Source: Roseiarcus sp963749715
GTDB lineage: Bacteria; Pseudomonadota; Alphaproteobacteria; Rhizobiales; Beijerinckiaceae
Length of the DNA: 64,000 nt
Direction of reading: 5' to 3'
Assembly (NCBI GenBank): GCA_963749715.1
Contig: CAVVNR010000008.1
Location: forward strand, 558,001 to 622,000
The position numbers and the translations under genes are program-made. The notes under the pieces are model-generated. The model did no database searches. It was not told the origin of the DNA and worked only from the letters and a program-made list of their open reading frames with translations. Shown here piece by piece: positions 34,389 through 43,227 of the stretch (the stretch's first letter is position 1; each line of letters opens with the position of its first letter).

Positions 34389-35051
34389 CTAGGTCGCTTT
34401 CAAACTGACCTGGTCCTCATACTCGAATAGCTTCTTGGTGAGACCCTCGCGGTGCGTATGACAGGCCTCATTGTGCTCCGCGATAATTCTCTGCAATTCT
34501 TTCGCGGTATGAATCAGTATGGCAAAGTAAGTCTCACCGGGCGATGCCCGAATATCGGACTCGAGAAGGTGGCAGAGTTCGTGCGGTTTACTAACGAAAT
34601 CTTTCCTTTTTTCACTTACGTTCGGAATATCGTCAACCTTGGCCTTGATTTCGTTTCTAACGTCTGCAATGTCTCTTAGCCACAATGTCCTCTTGGCGGT
34701 CATGGATTCACAGTGCTTAGTTTGCGCCAATTGAATGAGGGCTTCCACCAATTCCCCGACGCTACCAACACGCCTGCACTCTTTTTCAAAAGCGATCTGC
34801 TTGCCGATGATCGTCATTTTTCTGTCGTTTATTTTCGACTCCTCGAGCTGTAGATATACCGGATAAGCGGCGATCATCGCGGCAATGATCAGGAAAATTC
34901 CGGAGTACGCTTCGACCCAGGCACGAATTTCTTTTGCTGTGTCCGGCCAAAATGGAAGGATTGCCAGAGGAACAATTATCATCGCGGACAGAATCAAGGC
35001 GGCGATCAAAATAAATCTATGCCACCCTTTCTTGAATTTGCGCGACCACAT
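34389..35051 (-). CDS. Hypothetical membrane protein with two N-terminal helices and a large cytoplasmic domain
   Basis: A 220-residue protein starting MWSRKFKKGWHR. It has two hydrophobic helices at about 12-34 and 46-66 and then a long charged, helical region (LQLEESKINDRKMTIIG, ELVEALIQLAQTKHCESM) rich in glutamate and lysine. The overall form resembles small sensor or scaffold proteins, but no family was recognised. Base use is clearly more A/T-rich than in the neighbours, suggesting horizontal acquisition. A CRP-type operator lies 69 bases upstream of the start. Confidence 0.65.
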   Translation of the reverse strand: MWSRKFKKGWHRFILIAALILSAMIIVPLAILPFWPDTAKEIRAWVEAYSGIFLIIAAMIAAYPVYLQLEESKINDRKMTIIGKQIAFEKECRRVGSVGELVEALIQLAQTKHCESMTAKRTLWLRDIADVRNEIKAKVDDIPNVSEKRKDFVSKPHELCHLLESDIRASPGETYFAILIHTAKELQRIIAEHNEACHTHREGLTKKLFEYEDQVSLKAT

Positions 35052-35115
35052 CTTGCAGCTCCGCACAAATGAAGCGCACGAACAACAGGGGTAAATAACT
35101 CTGAACTCACGGGCC

Positions 35116-35139
35116 GGGCTGTGATCTGCGTCACAGCCC
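35116..35139. promoter_or_regulatory. CRP-like operator within an extended inverted repeat (site 2)
   Basis: The inverted repeat GGGCTGTGA-TCTGCG-TCACAGCCC contains the perfect CRP half-sites TGTGA and TCACA with a six-base spacer at 35120-35135. It sits about 69 bases upstream of the two-helix membrane protein gene on the minus strand. The longer symmetric arms could also form a hairpin ending transcription from the adhesin gene at 35296. Confidence 0.6.
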
Positions 35140-35295
35140 AGCGCCCTCTTACTGACGATCCGTGCAGGTCTGCCTCTTTGCCAGAAACGACTTCCGGCCA
35201 CGGCCGAAACCGCGCTCCGCCGGCGCCGGGCGAACAGGAGCCCGCGGCGAGAATCCAACACGGGCCCGTCTGGTCGCCACGTCCGAAGACTTGGC

Positions 35296-37900
35296 CTACA
35301 CGAACTTGAAATCGGCGGAGACGAGGCTCGTCGCGGTGACCCCAACGAGCGTGATCGAATCCGCCGAATCGAGCCGGATCACCGTGTCGCCCCCGACCTG
35401 ACTCCTCGCGGCCCGCACCGCCGAAAAGCTGGCGAAGTCGTTGGTTGCGAACTGGATCGTGTCGTGGGTCGAGCCGGTCCCGGCGGTGAAGTTGTAAATC
35501 GTCTCGTCCCCGAAATTGCCGCCGAACTCGAAGGTGTCGGCCGTCGATGCTTCGATTGTGCCCGAGATCGCCCCGGGGCTCAGGTCAGCCGTGTCGCCTG
35601 CGCCCATCGTGAGACTGCCGTTGATGGTCCCGGCATTTGTCATCGTGCCGTTTGAGCCGAGGAGGACGTCGCCGTAAATCTGGCCGTCGTTGGTGAAGTT
35701 TTGCGTTCCGTCGAACGTGATCCCGCCGCTGATCGTTCCTGTGTTGGTCACCCTGTCGTTTGCGGTCGAGGCGGAGGAGAAGACACCGCCGTCGATCTTG
35801 CCGCTGTTGAACAAACTCCCGCCCTCTGAGCCGAGGTTGACGCCCCCGGTGATCGTTCCAGCGGCGTCGTTCGTCACGCTTTCCGTCCCGGCGCTGTTAA
35901 AGAAAGCGAGTTCGCCGGAGATCGATCCCAAATTCGTCAGGCTGTCGCGGCCGTCGGCCCCGGTCGCGCCCTCCTGGAAGAGGATGTTGCCGTTGATCGC
36001 GCCCGTATTGACGACGGTGTCCGTACCGGACGTAAGGTCGACGGCGCCGCCGATCGTGCCGCCGTTCTCAAGATCCGCTTCGCTGCCGCCGAAAGACACC
36101 GCCGCTATCGTGGGCGAGACGCTCCCGACCGAGCCCGTGGCCGTGATCGTCAGGGACTCTTCCTTGCCGGAGCTCAGAGTGATCCCGTCCGCCATCGAGC
36201 CCGTGTCGGTGACGACGTCGTCACTCCCCGAGCCGGTCAAGGCGACGGCGCTGCTGACCGCGCCGGAATTGCGAAACGTGTCGCTTCCGCTCGTCAGCCT
36301 GACCGCGCCGTTGATCGAGCCGGAATTGACGAGCGTCAACTCGTTGGCCATGCTGACCGCGCCGTCGATCGTCCCGCCATTTTGCAAATTGTCGGCGTCG
36401 CCGCCAAAAGTGACCTCGCCCGTGATCGAGCCCTTCGAGGTGTTGGTCAGGGATTCGCCTACCAGTCCGCCGAAGCTGATCCCGTCAGCCATCGCGCCCG
36501 AATTGGTCACGACATCGTCGCCGGTCGAGCCGGCGGTCCCAGTGATCGTGACGGAATCGGCGATCGTGCCTGAGTTCCTGAGTGTGTCGCTCAGACTAAC
36601 GATGGCGATGGCGCCGTTGATCGAGCCCGAATTGATGAGCGTCGAGGAGTCATCGAGGCTGACGCCCCCGTCGATCTTGCCGCCATTGCGCAGAGTGCCG
36701 TCGATGCCGCTGAACGTCACGGCGTAAGCGGATGATGTCGGGCCGGCGATCGAGCCGGTCGCGGTATTCTCAAGGGTTTCGCTCGTCTCCTCCCCGAGGA
36801 AACCGACTCCGCTGCCGATCGCCCCCGAATTGACGACGAAGTCGCCGCCCGAGGAGCCGGTGAACTCGAGCGAATCGCTGATCGAGCCGGAATTGTGGAT
36901 GTGGTCGGCGCCGCTGGTCAGGCTGATGGCGCCGCTGATTGCGCCCGCGTTGTCGAGCGTGTCGCTCGAGCCGACGAACACGACCGGGCCGTTGATGACG
37001 CCGCCGGCCGAATTGTTGAGAGTGGCAGAGCTCGACCCGAATTCGACCGCGACCGCCGTGAGCGGGTCGCTGCTGAGGATCGTGCCCGAATTGTCGATGA
37101 GGTCGCCCGTTCCCGATCCCGAGAAGACGACCGATCCGTCGATCTTGCCGGAATTCGTCACCACGGAATCGCCGGCCTCGATCGAGATGGTGGCGTTGAT
37201 CGTCCCGGTGTTGCTCAGTTGGCTTCCGATGCCGGTGAACAGGACCCCGTCGCCGTCCGCCGCTCCCTGCCAGAGGCCGGAATTGTTGATGTCCGCAATC
37301 GCGCCGTTTTCCGCCGCGAGGCCGCCCTGGACCGTGCCGGAATTGGTGATGTCGAGCGTGTCGCGCCAGGTCTGGATCGCATAGCCGGCCCCGATGATCT
37401 CGCCGGTGTTGTCGATCGTGCTCGGTGACCTCGTTGACGGTGGTTCCGTCGTCGAACCAGAGGACTGCGGACTTGTCGGACTCGACCAACGCGTTGGCGG
37501 CGCTGTCCGAAATCGTGCCGCTGTTCGTAAGAACCAAGCCCGACGACAAAAATGACAAGATCCCGTCGAGTGCGCCGAAAATGGTTCCGGCATTCGAGAC
37601 ATCGGGGCTGCTGGCCAAATCATCAAAAGACAAACCCTCTGCGCCGCCGTTGACCTCGCCGTCAGGACCCACTGCGATCGTGTCGGTCCCGATTTGACAG
37701 TAGATTCCAGCCAGCTCGCCATATACGAAACCATCGACCGTAATCGCGTTCGAGCCTGGCAATTTGTCCGCGATCCCATCGCCGGCTTCCGCCACCAGTT
37801 GACCGGTGCTCGTGACGAGCAACGTGTTGGTGCTGTTCGGCAGGTCCTGCCCGTCGCCAGTCGTCACGGGCGGCTGCACAGTATCAATCAGGTAAAACAT
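35296..37900 (-). pseudogene. Repeat-rich beta-helix exoprotein with type I secretion-like C-terminus, split by one frameshift
   Basis: The N-terminal frame (37900 to about 37420) begins MFYLIDTVQPPVTTGDGQ and contains NSTNTLLVTSTGQLVAE. The rest (about 37420 to 35296) lies in another frame, joined by removing one base near 37418-37424 so that EVTE continues into TIDNTGEIIGAG. The combined product is about 866 residues. It consists of some twenty degenerate repeats around N-S-G-x-I-x-G, each predicting one or two turns of a beta helix. No signal peptide and no autotransporter barrel are seen. The end (DTIQFATNDFASF to DSITLVGV and SADFKFV) resembles C-terminal signals of type I-secreted proteins. 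It is probably a surface or extracellular adhesin; the secretion genes are not in the window. Confidence 0.75.
35560..37400 (-). repeat. Tandem degenerate beta-helix repeats within the exoprotein gene
   Basis: The coding region alternates short units such as LVNSGSINGAV, LRNSGTIADSV, LQNGGTIDGAV, VVTNSGAMADGI and VVNTGAINGNI. Repeats are divergent at the DNA level, so they are old rather than recently expanded. Confidence 0.75.
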
Positions 37901-38298
37901 GATGCGACCTCCTCAACTCCCGTCCTGTCGAAGACCCGGCGCGCAAAAAGCGGCCCCAAAGCTCCGAGCCAGCGCTCGGGTTCGATCGCTCTCGGGCCAT
38001 CGGGCTGCGGCTCAGTCATTTTTCATTGGACGCGAGCCTGCCACGCGAGTTTGCCGAAAGATCGCCGTAGAAACAAGCGGCGCCGGCGGCCTTCGGGCCA
38101 GTGCCGTCATCGAGCATGGTCTGGAACGCGACGGAAGCATCACGAAAATGGAGAGATCGATCAATTTCGGTGGATACGTCACCGCCCGCGAACGCCCGGT
38201 TCCGCGTAAGGAGGGCGGAATCACTGTTCTTCGAAACGACCCCTAATCATCAGATGGCCTCCGCAAATCGCCACCCCTCAACCTGCGGCGTCCGTCCC
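37901..38298. other. Intergenic region without recognisable gene
   Basis: About 400 bases upstream of the exoprotein gene and downstream of the class II aldolase gene. A 115-codon plus-strand frame (37899-38246) lacks a ribosome site and similarity. The exoprotein promoter should lie here. Confidence 0.5.
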
Positions 38299-39117
38299 TC
38301 ACTCGAGCAAATCCGGCTGCTCCTTGACGATGCGCGCGTAGAGCGGCTGGAACTGGAACCAGCCGGCGAAGGCGTTGCCGGTGATCTTATAGGCTTGTGA
38401 CGCGGCCTCAGGCGAGATCAGCTTCAAGGTCTCGCCGTTCCTCAGCGCCGCCTCGGCGATGAGCTGGACCTGGCACGACCGCTCCATGGTGATGAACCAC
38501 CACACCGCTTCGTCCACGCTGCCGCCGACGGTGATGAGGCCGTGATTCTGCAGGATCGCGGCTTTGTTCTTGCCGATCGCGCTGGCGATGCGCGCGCCCT
38601 CGTCGAGATCGACCACGACCCCGCCGAAGTCGCCATAGAGCGCGTGATCCTCATAGAAGGCGCAAACATCCTGGGTGATCGGCGCGAGCGGGCGCCCGAG
38701 CGTCGAGAACGCCCGCCCGTAGGTCGAATGCGAGTGGGCGGCGGCGATTGCGTCGGGCCGCGCGGCGTGGACGCGCGAATGAATGACGAAGGCCGCTGTG
38801 TTGACCGGATACTCGCCCTCGACCACGTTCCCTTTATGGTCGCAGCGGATCAGGTTCGAGACCTTGATCTGGCTGAAATGCACGCCGAAAGGGTTGACCC
38901 AGAAGGTGTCGGTAAACTCGGGATCGCGCGCGGTGATGTGGCCCGCGACCCCCTCGTCGAAGCCGAACTTCGAGAACAGCCGGAAGCCCGCCGCCAATCT
39001 CTGCTTGCGGTGCAGCCGCTCGTCCGCGGCGTTCGCGAACTTCGGCGGCATCGGCAATTTCCCCAACAACGCCGCCGGATCGGCCGGCGCCTTGGTCTCC
39101 TTGGCCTGGACGTTCAT
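38299..39117 (-). CDS. Class II aldolase/adducin family protein
   Basis: A 272-residue zinc enzyme of the fuculose-aldolase/adducin superfamily. Zinc ligands appear in AAAHSHSTYGRAF (two His) and AAILQNHGLITVGGS (third His), with GVAGHITARDP near the N-terminus forming the substrate loop. Members cleave phosphorylated ketoses or act as decarboxylases or epimerases, and many in this subgroup are annotated only by superfamily. No partner sugar genes are adjacent. The start MNVQAKETK follows a GGAGGAAAAG ribosome site. Confidence 0.88.
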   Translation of the reverse strand: MNVQAKETKAPADPAALLGKLPMPPKFANAADERLHRKQRLAAGFRLFSKFGFDEGVAGHITARDPEFTDTFWVNPFGVHFSQIKVSNLIRCDHKGNVVEGEYPVNTAAFVIHSRVHAARPDAIAAAHSHSTYGRAFSTLGRPLAPITQDVCAFYEDHALYGDFGGVVVDLDEGARIASAIGKNKAAILQNHGLITVGGSVDEAVWWFITMERSCQVQLIAEAALRNGETLKLISPEAASQAYKITGNAFAGWFQFQPLYARIVKEQPDLLE

Positions 39118-39245
39118 GATCTTTTCCTCCCGGTATGGGCCTTCCCTCGCCGGGGAGTTTAGGCCCGATCGCTGAGCGCGTCAGCAGGAAGATTGGCTCA
39201 GTAGCCGCGGTCGATGACCGCGGCGGCGCGGTCCGGGGACAGCGT

Positions 39246-39941
39246 TTACGGCGCTCCCCTGAATCCGGTCGCCAGCAGGTAAAGCTCAGCGCTGTCGGCG
39301 CGGCTCGCCTTCGGCTTGATGTGGCGAACGGTCGCGAACTCGCGCTTGAGGCGGGCGAGCAATTCTCCCTCGGCGCCGCCTTGGAGCACCTTGGCGAGGA
39401 AGAAGCCGCCCGGCGCCAGCGTTTCGCCCGCGAAGTCGGCGGCGAGCTCGACGAGACCGATGATGCGCAGTTGATCGGTCTTGCGATGGCCGGTGGCGTT
39501 GGCCGCCATGTCGGAGAGGACGCCGTCGGCCGGGTCGCCAAGCGCTTCACGCAAAAGGCGCGGCGCCTCGGGATCGTGGAAGTCCATTTGCCGGAACTCG
39601 ACTCCCTCGACCGTGTCCATCTCCAGAAGGTCGATCGCGATCACCCGGCCCCTGCCCTCGCGCGCGCCCACGCGCGCCGCCGCGACCTGGCTCCAGCCAC
39701 CGGGCGCGGCGCCGAGGTCGACGATCCGCTGGCCGGGCTTGAGGAGCTTATGTTTGTCGTCGATCTCGATGAGCTTGTAGGCCGCGCGCGAGCGGTAGCC
39801 TTCGCGCCGCGCCTGGGCGACGTAAGGGTCGTTGAGCTGGCGTTCGAGCCAAAGGGTCGAGGCGAGCGAGCGCTTGCGGGCGGTCCTGACGCGGACTTTA
39901 AGCGCCCGGCCGCCTTCGCGCCCCGAGCCGCCCTGGGTCAC
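39246..39941 (-). CDS. rlmE: 23S rRNA (uridine-2552-2'-O)-methyltransferase RlmE
   Basis: A 231-residue FtsJ-type methyltransferase that modifies U2552 in the A-loop during late 50S assembly. The K-D-K-E tetrad is visible in RSRAAYKL, VLSDMAAN, FLAKVLQGG and DSAELYL, and the SAM site is IVDLGAAPGGWSQVA. Its ATG overlaps the stop of the upstream ppx/gppA gene by four bases. A ppx/gppA-rlmE order is common in alphaproteobacteria. Confidence 0.94.
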   Translation of the reverse strand: MTQGGSGREGGRALKVRVRTARKRSLASTLWLERQLNDPYVAQARREGYRSRAAYKLIEIDDKHKLLKPGQRIVDLGAAPGGWSQVAAARVGAREGRGRVIAIDLLEMDTVEGVEFRQMDFHDPEAPRLLREALGDPADGVLSDMAANATGHRKTDQLRIIGLVELAADFAGETLAPGGFFLAKVLQGGAEGELLARLKREFATVRHIKPKASRADSAELYLLATGFRGAP

Positions 39942-41020
39942 CAGCGCTCGCGTCCGCGCCGATGCGGGCCGACCCCGTCGTCGCGCATCATGCGGCTCAA
40001 GATGCCCTCGCGCAGGCCGCGGTCGGCGATGCGCAGGCGCTCAGCGGGGAAGTGCGTCCGGATCGCTTCAAGAATGGCGCAGCCCGCGAGCACGAGATCG
40101 GCGCGTTCGTGGCCAATGCAGGCGTTGGCGGCGCGCTCGGCGTAGCTCATGGCGCGCAGCCGCTTGATCGCTTCGTCCACCTCCGCCCGGCCGAGCCATA
40201 GGCCGTCGACCGCGCGCCGGTCGTAGCGCGGGAGGTTCAGATGCACGCCCGCGATGGTCGTCACCGTGCCGGACGTGCCGAGGAGGTGGAAGCGCGAGCA
40301 GCGCGCCTCGTTCGCCACCCTGGCGACGAATGGCGCGAGCGCCTCCGACACGTGGGCGGTCATGGCGGCGAAACCTTCGTCGCTCACATCGACGCCGCCG
40401 AACGTCTCGGCCAGCGAAACCACCCCGAGTCTCAGCGATTCCCAAGCCTTGACCCCATTCGCCGCGCGCCCCGCGCGCGGATCGAAACCGAGCCAGATGA
40501 TCTCGGAGGAACCCCCGCCGATGTCGAACATGACGGTCGAGCGGGCCTCCCGGTCGGCGAGGTCGCCGACGCCGGCCGCGGCGAGATGCGCTTCGGTCTC
40601 GCGGTCGACGATCTCGAGGTCGATGCCGAGCCGCTCGCGCACCGCGGCGACGAAGTCAGGCCCGTTGGCGGCCGACCGGCAGGCCTCAGTCGCGATGGTG
40701 CGGGCCCGGGTCACCCCGCGCGCCTTCATCTTGTCGCGGCAGACCTTCAGCGCCTCGAGCGTGCGCATGATCGCCGCTTCGCTCAGCCGTCCGGTCAGCG
40801 ACAACCCTTCGCCCAGGCGGACGATGCGCGAGAACGCATCGATCACCCGGAATCCTTCGGCTGTCGGCCGCGCGACCAAGAGCCGGCAATTGTTGGTGCC
40901 GAGGTCCAGCGCCGCATAGGTCCCGGCCCGGCCATCGCGCGCGCCGGCCGGCGGCCTCTCGGAACGCGAAGACGGCGCGCGGCCCCCCGGCTCTGAACTC
41001 CAAGTCGAGACTTGACCCAA
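39938..41020 (-). CDS. Ppx/GppA family exopolyphosphatase / guanosine pentaphosphate phosphohydrolase
   Basis: A protein of about 360 residues with the actin-like ASKHA phosphatase fold. The N-terminal phosphate loop is YAALDLGTNNCRLLVA, the second is VMFDIGGGSSEIIWLG, and the adenosine-type motif is LLGTSGTVTTIAGV. It hydrolyses polyphosphate and/or pppGpp, linking phosphate storage with the stringent response. The frame is open upstream to 41107, but the first 60 residues there are low complexity. A TTG at 41020 after a GGGGAT stretch is one candidate, so the start is uncertain. It overlaps rlmE by ATGA. Confidence 0.9.
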   Translation of the reverse strand: MGQVSTWSSEPGGRAPSSRSERPPAGARDGRAGTYAALDLGTNNCRLLVARPTAEGFRVIDAFSRIVRLGEGLSLTGRLSEAAIMRTLEALKVCRDKMKARGVTRARTIATEACRSAANGPDFVAAVRERLGIDLEIVDRETEAHLAAAGVGDLADREARSTVMFDIGGGSSEIIWLGFDPRAGRAANGVKAWESLRLGVVSLAETFGGVDVSDEGFAAMTAHVSEALAPFVARVANEARCSRFHLLGTSGTVTTIAGVHLNLPRYDRRAVDGLWLGRAEVDEAIKRLRAMSYAERAANACIGHERADLVLAGCAILEAIRTHFPAERLRIADRGLREGILSRMMRDDGVGPHRRGRERW

Positions 41021-41122
41021 ACCAATCCCCGCCCTCGCCGCGGACGACAATTCCGGTCCGCGGCGGCATTTGTCAAACAAGTGTAGCAATACTGGCGACG
41101 GATGCAACGCGGCCGGAGAGCT

Positions 41123-41587
41123 TCACGGCTTGAAGAACGGGTGGCGAACCTTGTCGCCGACTTTCAGCCCGATCCTGGCCGCTGCGCCGCCGTTCAATTC
41201 GAGCACCGCGATGCATGGAGGGCCGGAGGGAATGGTGCGCTCGGACAGCGGTTCGGCGTTGGCGGCGATATTCGTCACCACCCCGGCGCGGGAAATGAAG
41301 ATCATGTCGAGCGGGATATAAGTGTCCTTCATCCAGAAGGCTTCGGGAGCCTCGTGTTCGAACTCGAACAGCATCCCGTGATTGGCCGGCATGAACCGGC
41401 GGTCCATCAGCCCGCGCGACCGGCTCGCATCATCCCTGGCGATCTCGACCTCGAAGTCGTGCGCGCCCGTGGCGGTGACGATCTGGAGCGCCTCGAGCCC
41501 ATCGCCGCGGACCGGGCCGACGGCGGCGAGGCCAATCAAGACCGCGAACGACAGCGCCGCCCACAGCCGAACTCCGATCGCCGTCAT
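41123..41587 (-). CDS. DUF192 family exported protein
   Basis: A 154-residue protein with a signal peptide (MTAIGVRLWAALSFAVLIGL, cleavage near GDG) and the DUF192 core: ARDDASRSRGLMDRRFMP, GMLFEFEHEAPEAFWMKDTY, IPLDMIFIS and VLELNGGAAARIGLKVGD. The function is unknown; the small beta-barrel domain is widespread in bacteria and archaea. The longer in-frame start at 41617 would add ten non-conserved residues. It lies 106 bases downstream of the cold-shock gene, an arrangement frequent in Hyphomicrobiales. Confidence 0.88.
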   Translation of the reverse strand: MTAIGVRLWAALSFAVLIGLAAVGPVRGDGLEALQIVTATGAHDFEVEIARDDASRSRGLMDRRFMPANHGMLFEFEHEAPEAFWMKDTYIPLDMIFISRAGVVTNIAANAEPLSERTIPSGPPCIAVLELNGGAAARIGLKVGDKVRHPFFKP

Positions 41588-41693
41588 CGCCGCCGCTCCT
41601 TGCTCGCTCAGCGCCAAAACGCGCGACGCCGCGCAAGGCCGGCTTCAAGAGCAAGGCGATGAGCCCGTCAAGCCGTTGCGGCGAACGAGGACT

Positions 41694-42293
41694 TCAATGC
41701 GGGGCCAGGATCTTCGAGCCGTCCAGCGGCCTGACCTCGGCCGCCATGAGGCCTTTCGGCCCCGGCCCGAATCGCGCCAGCATGCTGTCGCCGGGCTTCG
41801 GGTCAACGAAGCCGTAGCGGCGCAGCGTCTCCATATGGACGAAAATGTCCTCGGTGCCGTCGCCGCGGGTGAGGAAGCCGAAGCCGCGGGCGCGGTTGAA
41901 CCACTTGACGATGACGATCTCGAACGCCCCGACCGAACTCGCCTGCGCGCGCGTGCGCGCCGGCGGCGGCGGCGGCGCGGCCTGGGACGCGTCCGGTTCG
42001 GCGATCGAGAGCACCCTGAACACCTGAAGCCCTCGCTCGCGCCGTTGCGCCTCGGCGACGACGCGAGCGCCTTCGCGAATGGCGGTGAACCCGTCGCGCC
42101 GCAGGACCGTGACATGGATCAGCACGTCGGCCTCGCCGCTGTCCGGCACTATGAATCCATAGCCCTTGGCGGCGTCGAACCATTTGACCCGCCCGGCGAC
42201 TTCGACCAGCCCGACGGGGCGCTCCTCGGATTGCCCCGCCTGCGCCGCCGAGTCCGACGGCTTGACGAATTCCTCGCTCAATTCGGCCCCCAC
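41694..42293 (-). CDS. Two-domain cold-shock (CSD) protein
   Basis: A 199-residue protein with two cold-shock domains. The first has GRVKWFDAAKGYGFIV (near residue 34) and the second IVKWFNRARGFGFLTR (near 128), each containing RNP1-like aromatic motifs, with DVLIHVTVLRRDGF and DIFVHMETLRRYGF as the RNP2-like strands. The linker is proline/alanine-rich. Such tandem CSD proteins act as RNA chaperones or regulators in alphaproteobacteria. The start is a GTG at 42293 and could lie slightly downstream. Confidence 0.9.
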   Translation of the reverse strand: MGAELSEEFVKPSDSAAQAGQSEERPVGLVEVAGRVKWFDAAKGYGFIVPDSGEADVLIHVTVLRRDGFTAIREGARVVAEAQRRERGLQVFRVLSIAEPDASQAAPPPPPARTRAQASSVGAFEIVIVKWFNRARGFGFLTRGDGTEDIFVHMETLRRYGFVDPKPGDSMLARFGPGPKGLMAAEVRPLDGSKILAPH

Positions 42294-42481
42294 TCAAACG
42301 CGTCGGCTGTACATCCTCGCCGCCATCGAACCTCTCGCGCGTCGCGACTGGGACCGTCCGCTCGGCTCCGCCGCAACGGCGGAAATCCGCAACGCAAGTG
42401 ATTCTGACCCCAAGATAGCAAATCGCCCGGCGCTGAACATAGGAAACATGCGAAACTTGAGCGTGGCTGTGGATAGGAGGC

Positions 42482-42518
42482 AAAAAAAATCCCGCCGCGC
42501 CTCGAGGGCCGGCGGGAT
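42482..42518 (-). terminator. Rho-independent terminator of rpoZ
   Basis: On the minus strand the stem ATCCCGCCG pairs with CGGCGGGAT and is followed directly by eight T residues. It begins 53 bases downstream of the rpoZ stop and is a textbook intrinsic terminator. Confidence 0.92.
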
Positions 42519-42570
42519 GACGGAACGCGACGCAAGGCGCCGCAACGGGAGGCTTGCAGAACGCTTCGCC

Positions 42571-42966
42571 CTACTCGCCATCGTCCTCCGGCTCAGGCGG
42601 CGGCGTCAAGCCTTCGAGCCCGCGCAGCAAATCCTCTTCCGTCATGCGGTCGAACTGAACGTCGACGCCGAGCTCGATCTGGGTCTGAAGGTCCGGATTG
42701 ACCATAGGCGGCGCCGCCTCGGCCTCCGGCTCGTCGATCTCGACGTGCTTCTGCAGCGCGTGGATCACATCCTCGCGCAAGTCGCCGGGCGACAGTTTGC
42801 CGTCGCCGATCTCGCGCAGCGCGACGACCGGATTCTTGTCGTTGTCGCGCTGGACGGAGATCGGCGCGCCAGACGAAATCGCCCGGGCGCGGTGGCTGGC
42901 CATCAAGACCAGATCAAATCGGTTGTCGACCTTGTCGATGCAATCTTCGACGGTGACGCGAGCCAT
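42571..42966 (-). CDS. rpoZ: DNA-directed RNA polymerase omega subunit
   Basis: A 131-residue omega subunit that helps assemble beta' into RNA polymerase. The conserved N-terminus MARVTVEDCIDKVDNRFDLV and SHRARAISSG are followed by KNPVVALREIGDG. The acidic C-terminal extension (EEDLLRGLEGLTPPPEPEDD) is normal for alphaproteobacteria. The start is fixed by conservation; a longer frame to 43053 is not coding. A strong terminator lies 53 bases beyond the stop. Confidence 0.95.
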   Translation of the reverse strand: MARVTVEDCIDKVDNRFDLVLMASHRARAISSGAPISVQRDNDKNPVVALREIGDGKLSPGDLREDVIHALQKHVEIDEPEAEAAPPMVNPDLQTQIELGVDVQFDRMTEEDLLRGLEGLTPPPEPEDDGE

Positions 42967-43227
42967 AGAGAACTCCTTGGCTTGATGAAACGAGCGGCTG
43001 CGAGAAAGGGCGCCTCCTACACCGCGCGCCGATCGGATGCAAGTTTTTGTCATGGCTCAGGACATATGAGATGGGCGGAGGTTGGCGGGCAGGCCAAAAA
43101 CCCGCATGGGGTTTTCCGGTGATTCGAGCCTCGACAACCCGAGCCTCAGGGAACCCCATCCCTCAATCAACCCGTCTCACATCGATCTGAACCAGGACAG
43201 GCGGTTCGGTCAATGCGGCGGCCTTGC

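Noticed and set aside
35116..35139. Intrinsic terminator rather than operator
   Set aside because: The dyad has no T-run on either strand, while its core is an exact CRP consensus shared with a second site, so the operator reading is preferred although a hairpin role is possible.
35690..36727. A 345-codon plus-strand frame with many Val/Pro/Ser repeats
   Set aside because: Antisense copy of the exoprotein repeats; the regularity reflects the repeats on the other strand.
35296..37900. Classical type V autotransporter
   Set aside because: No signal peptide and no C-terminal membrane beta-barrel; the end resembles a type I secretion signal instead.
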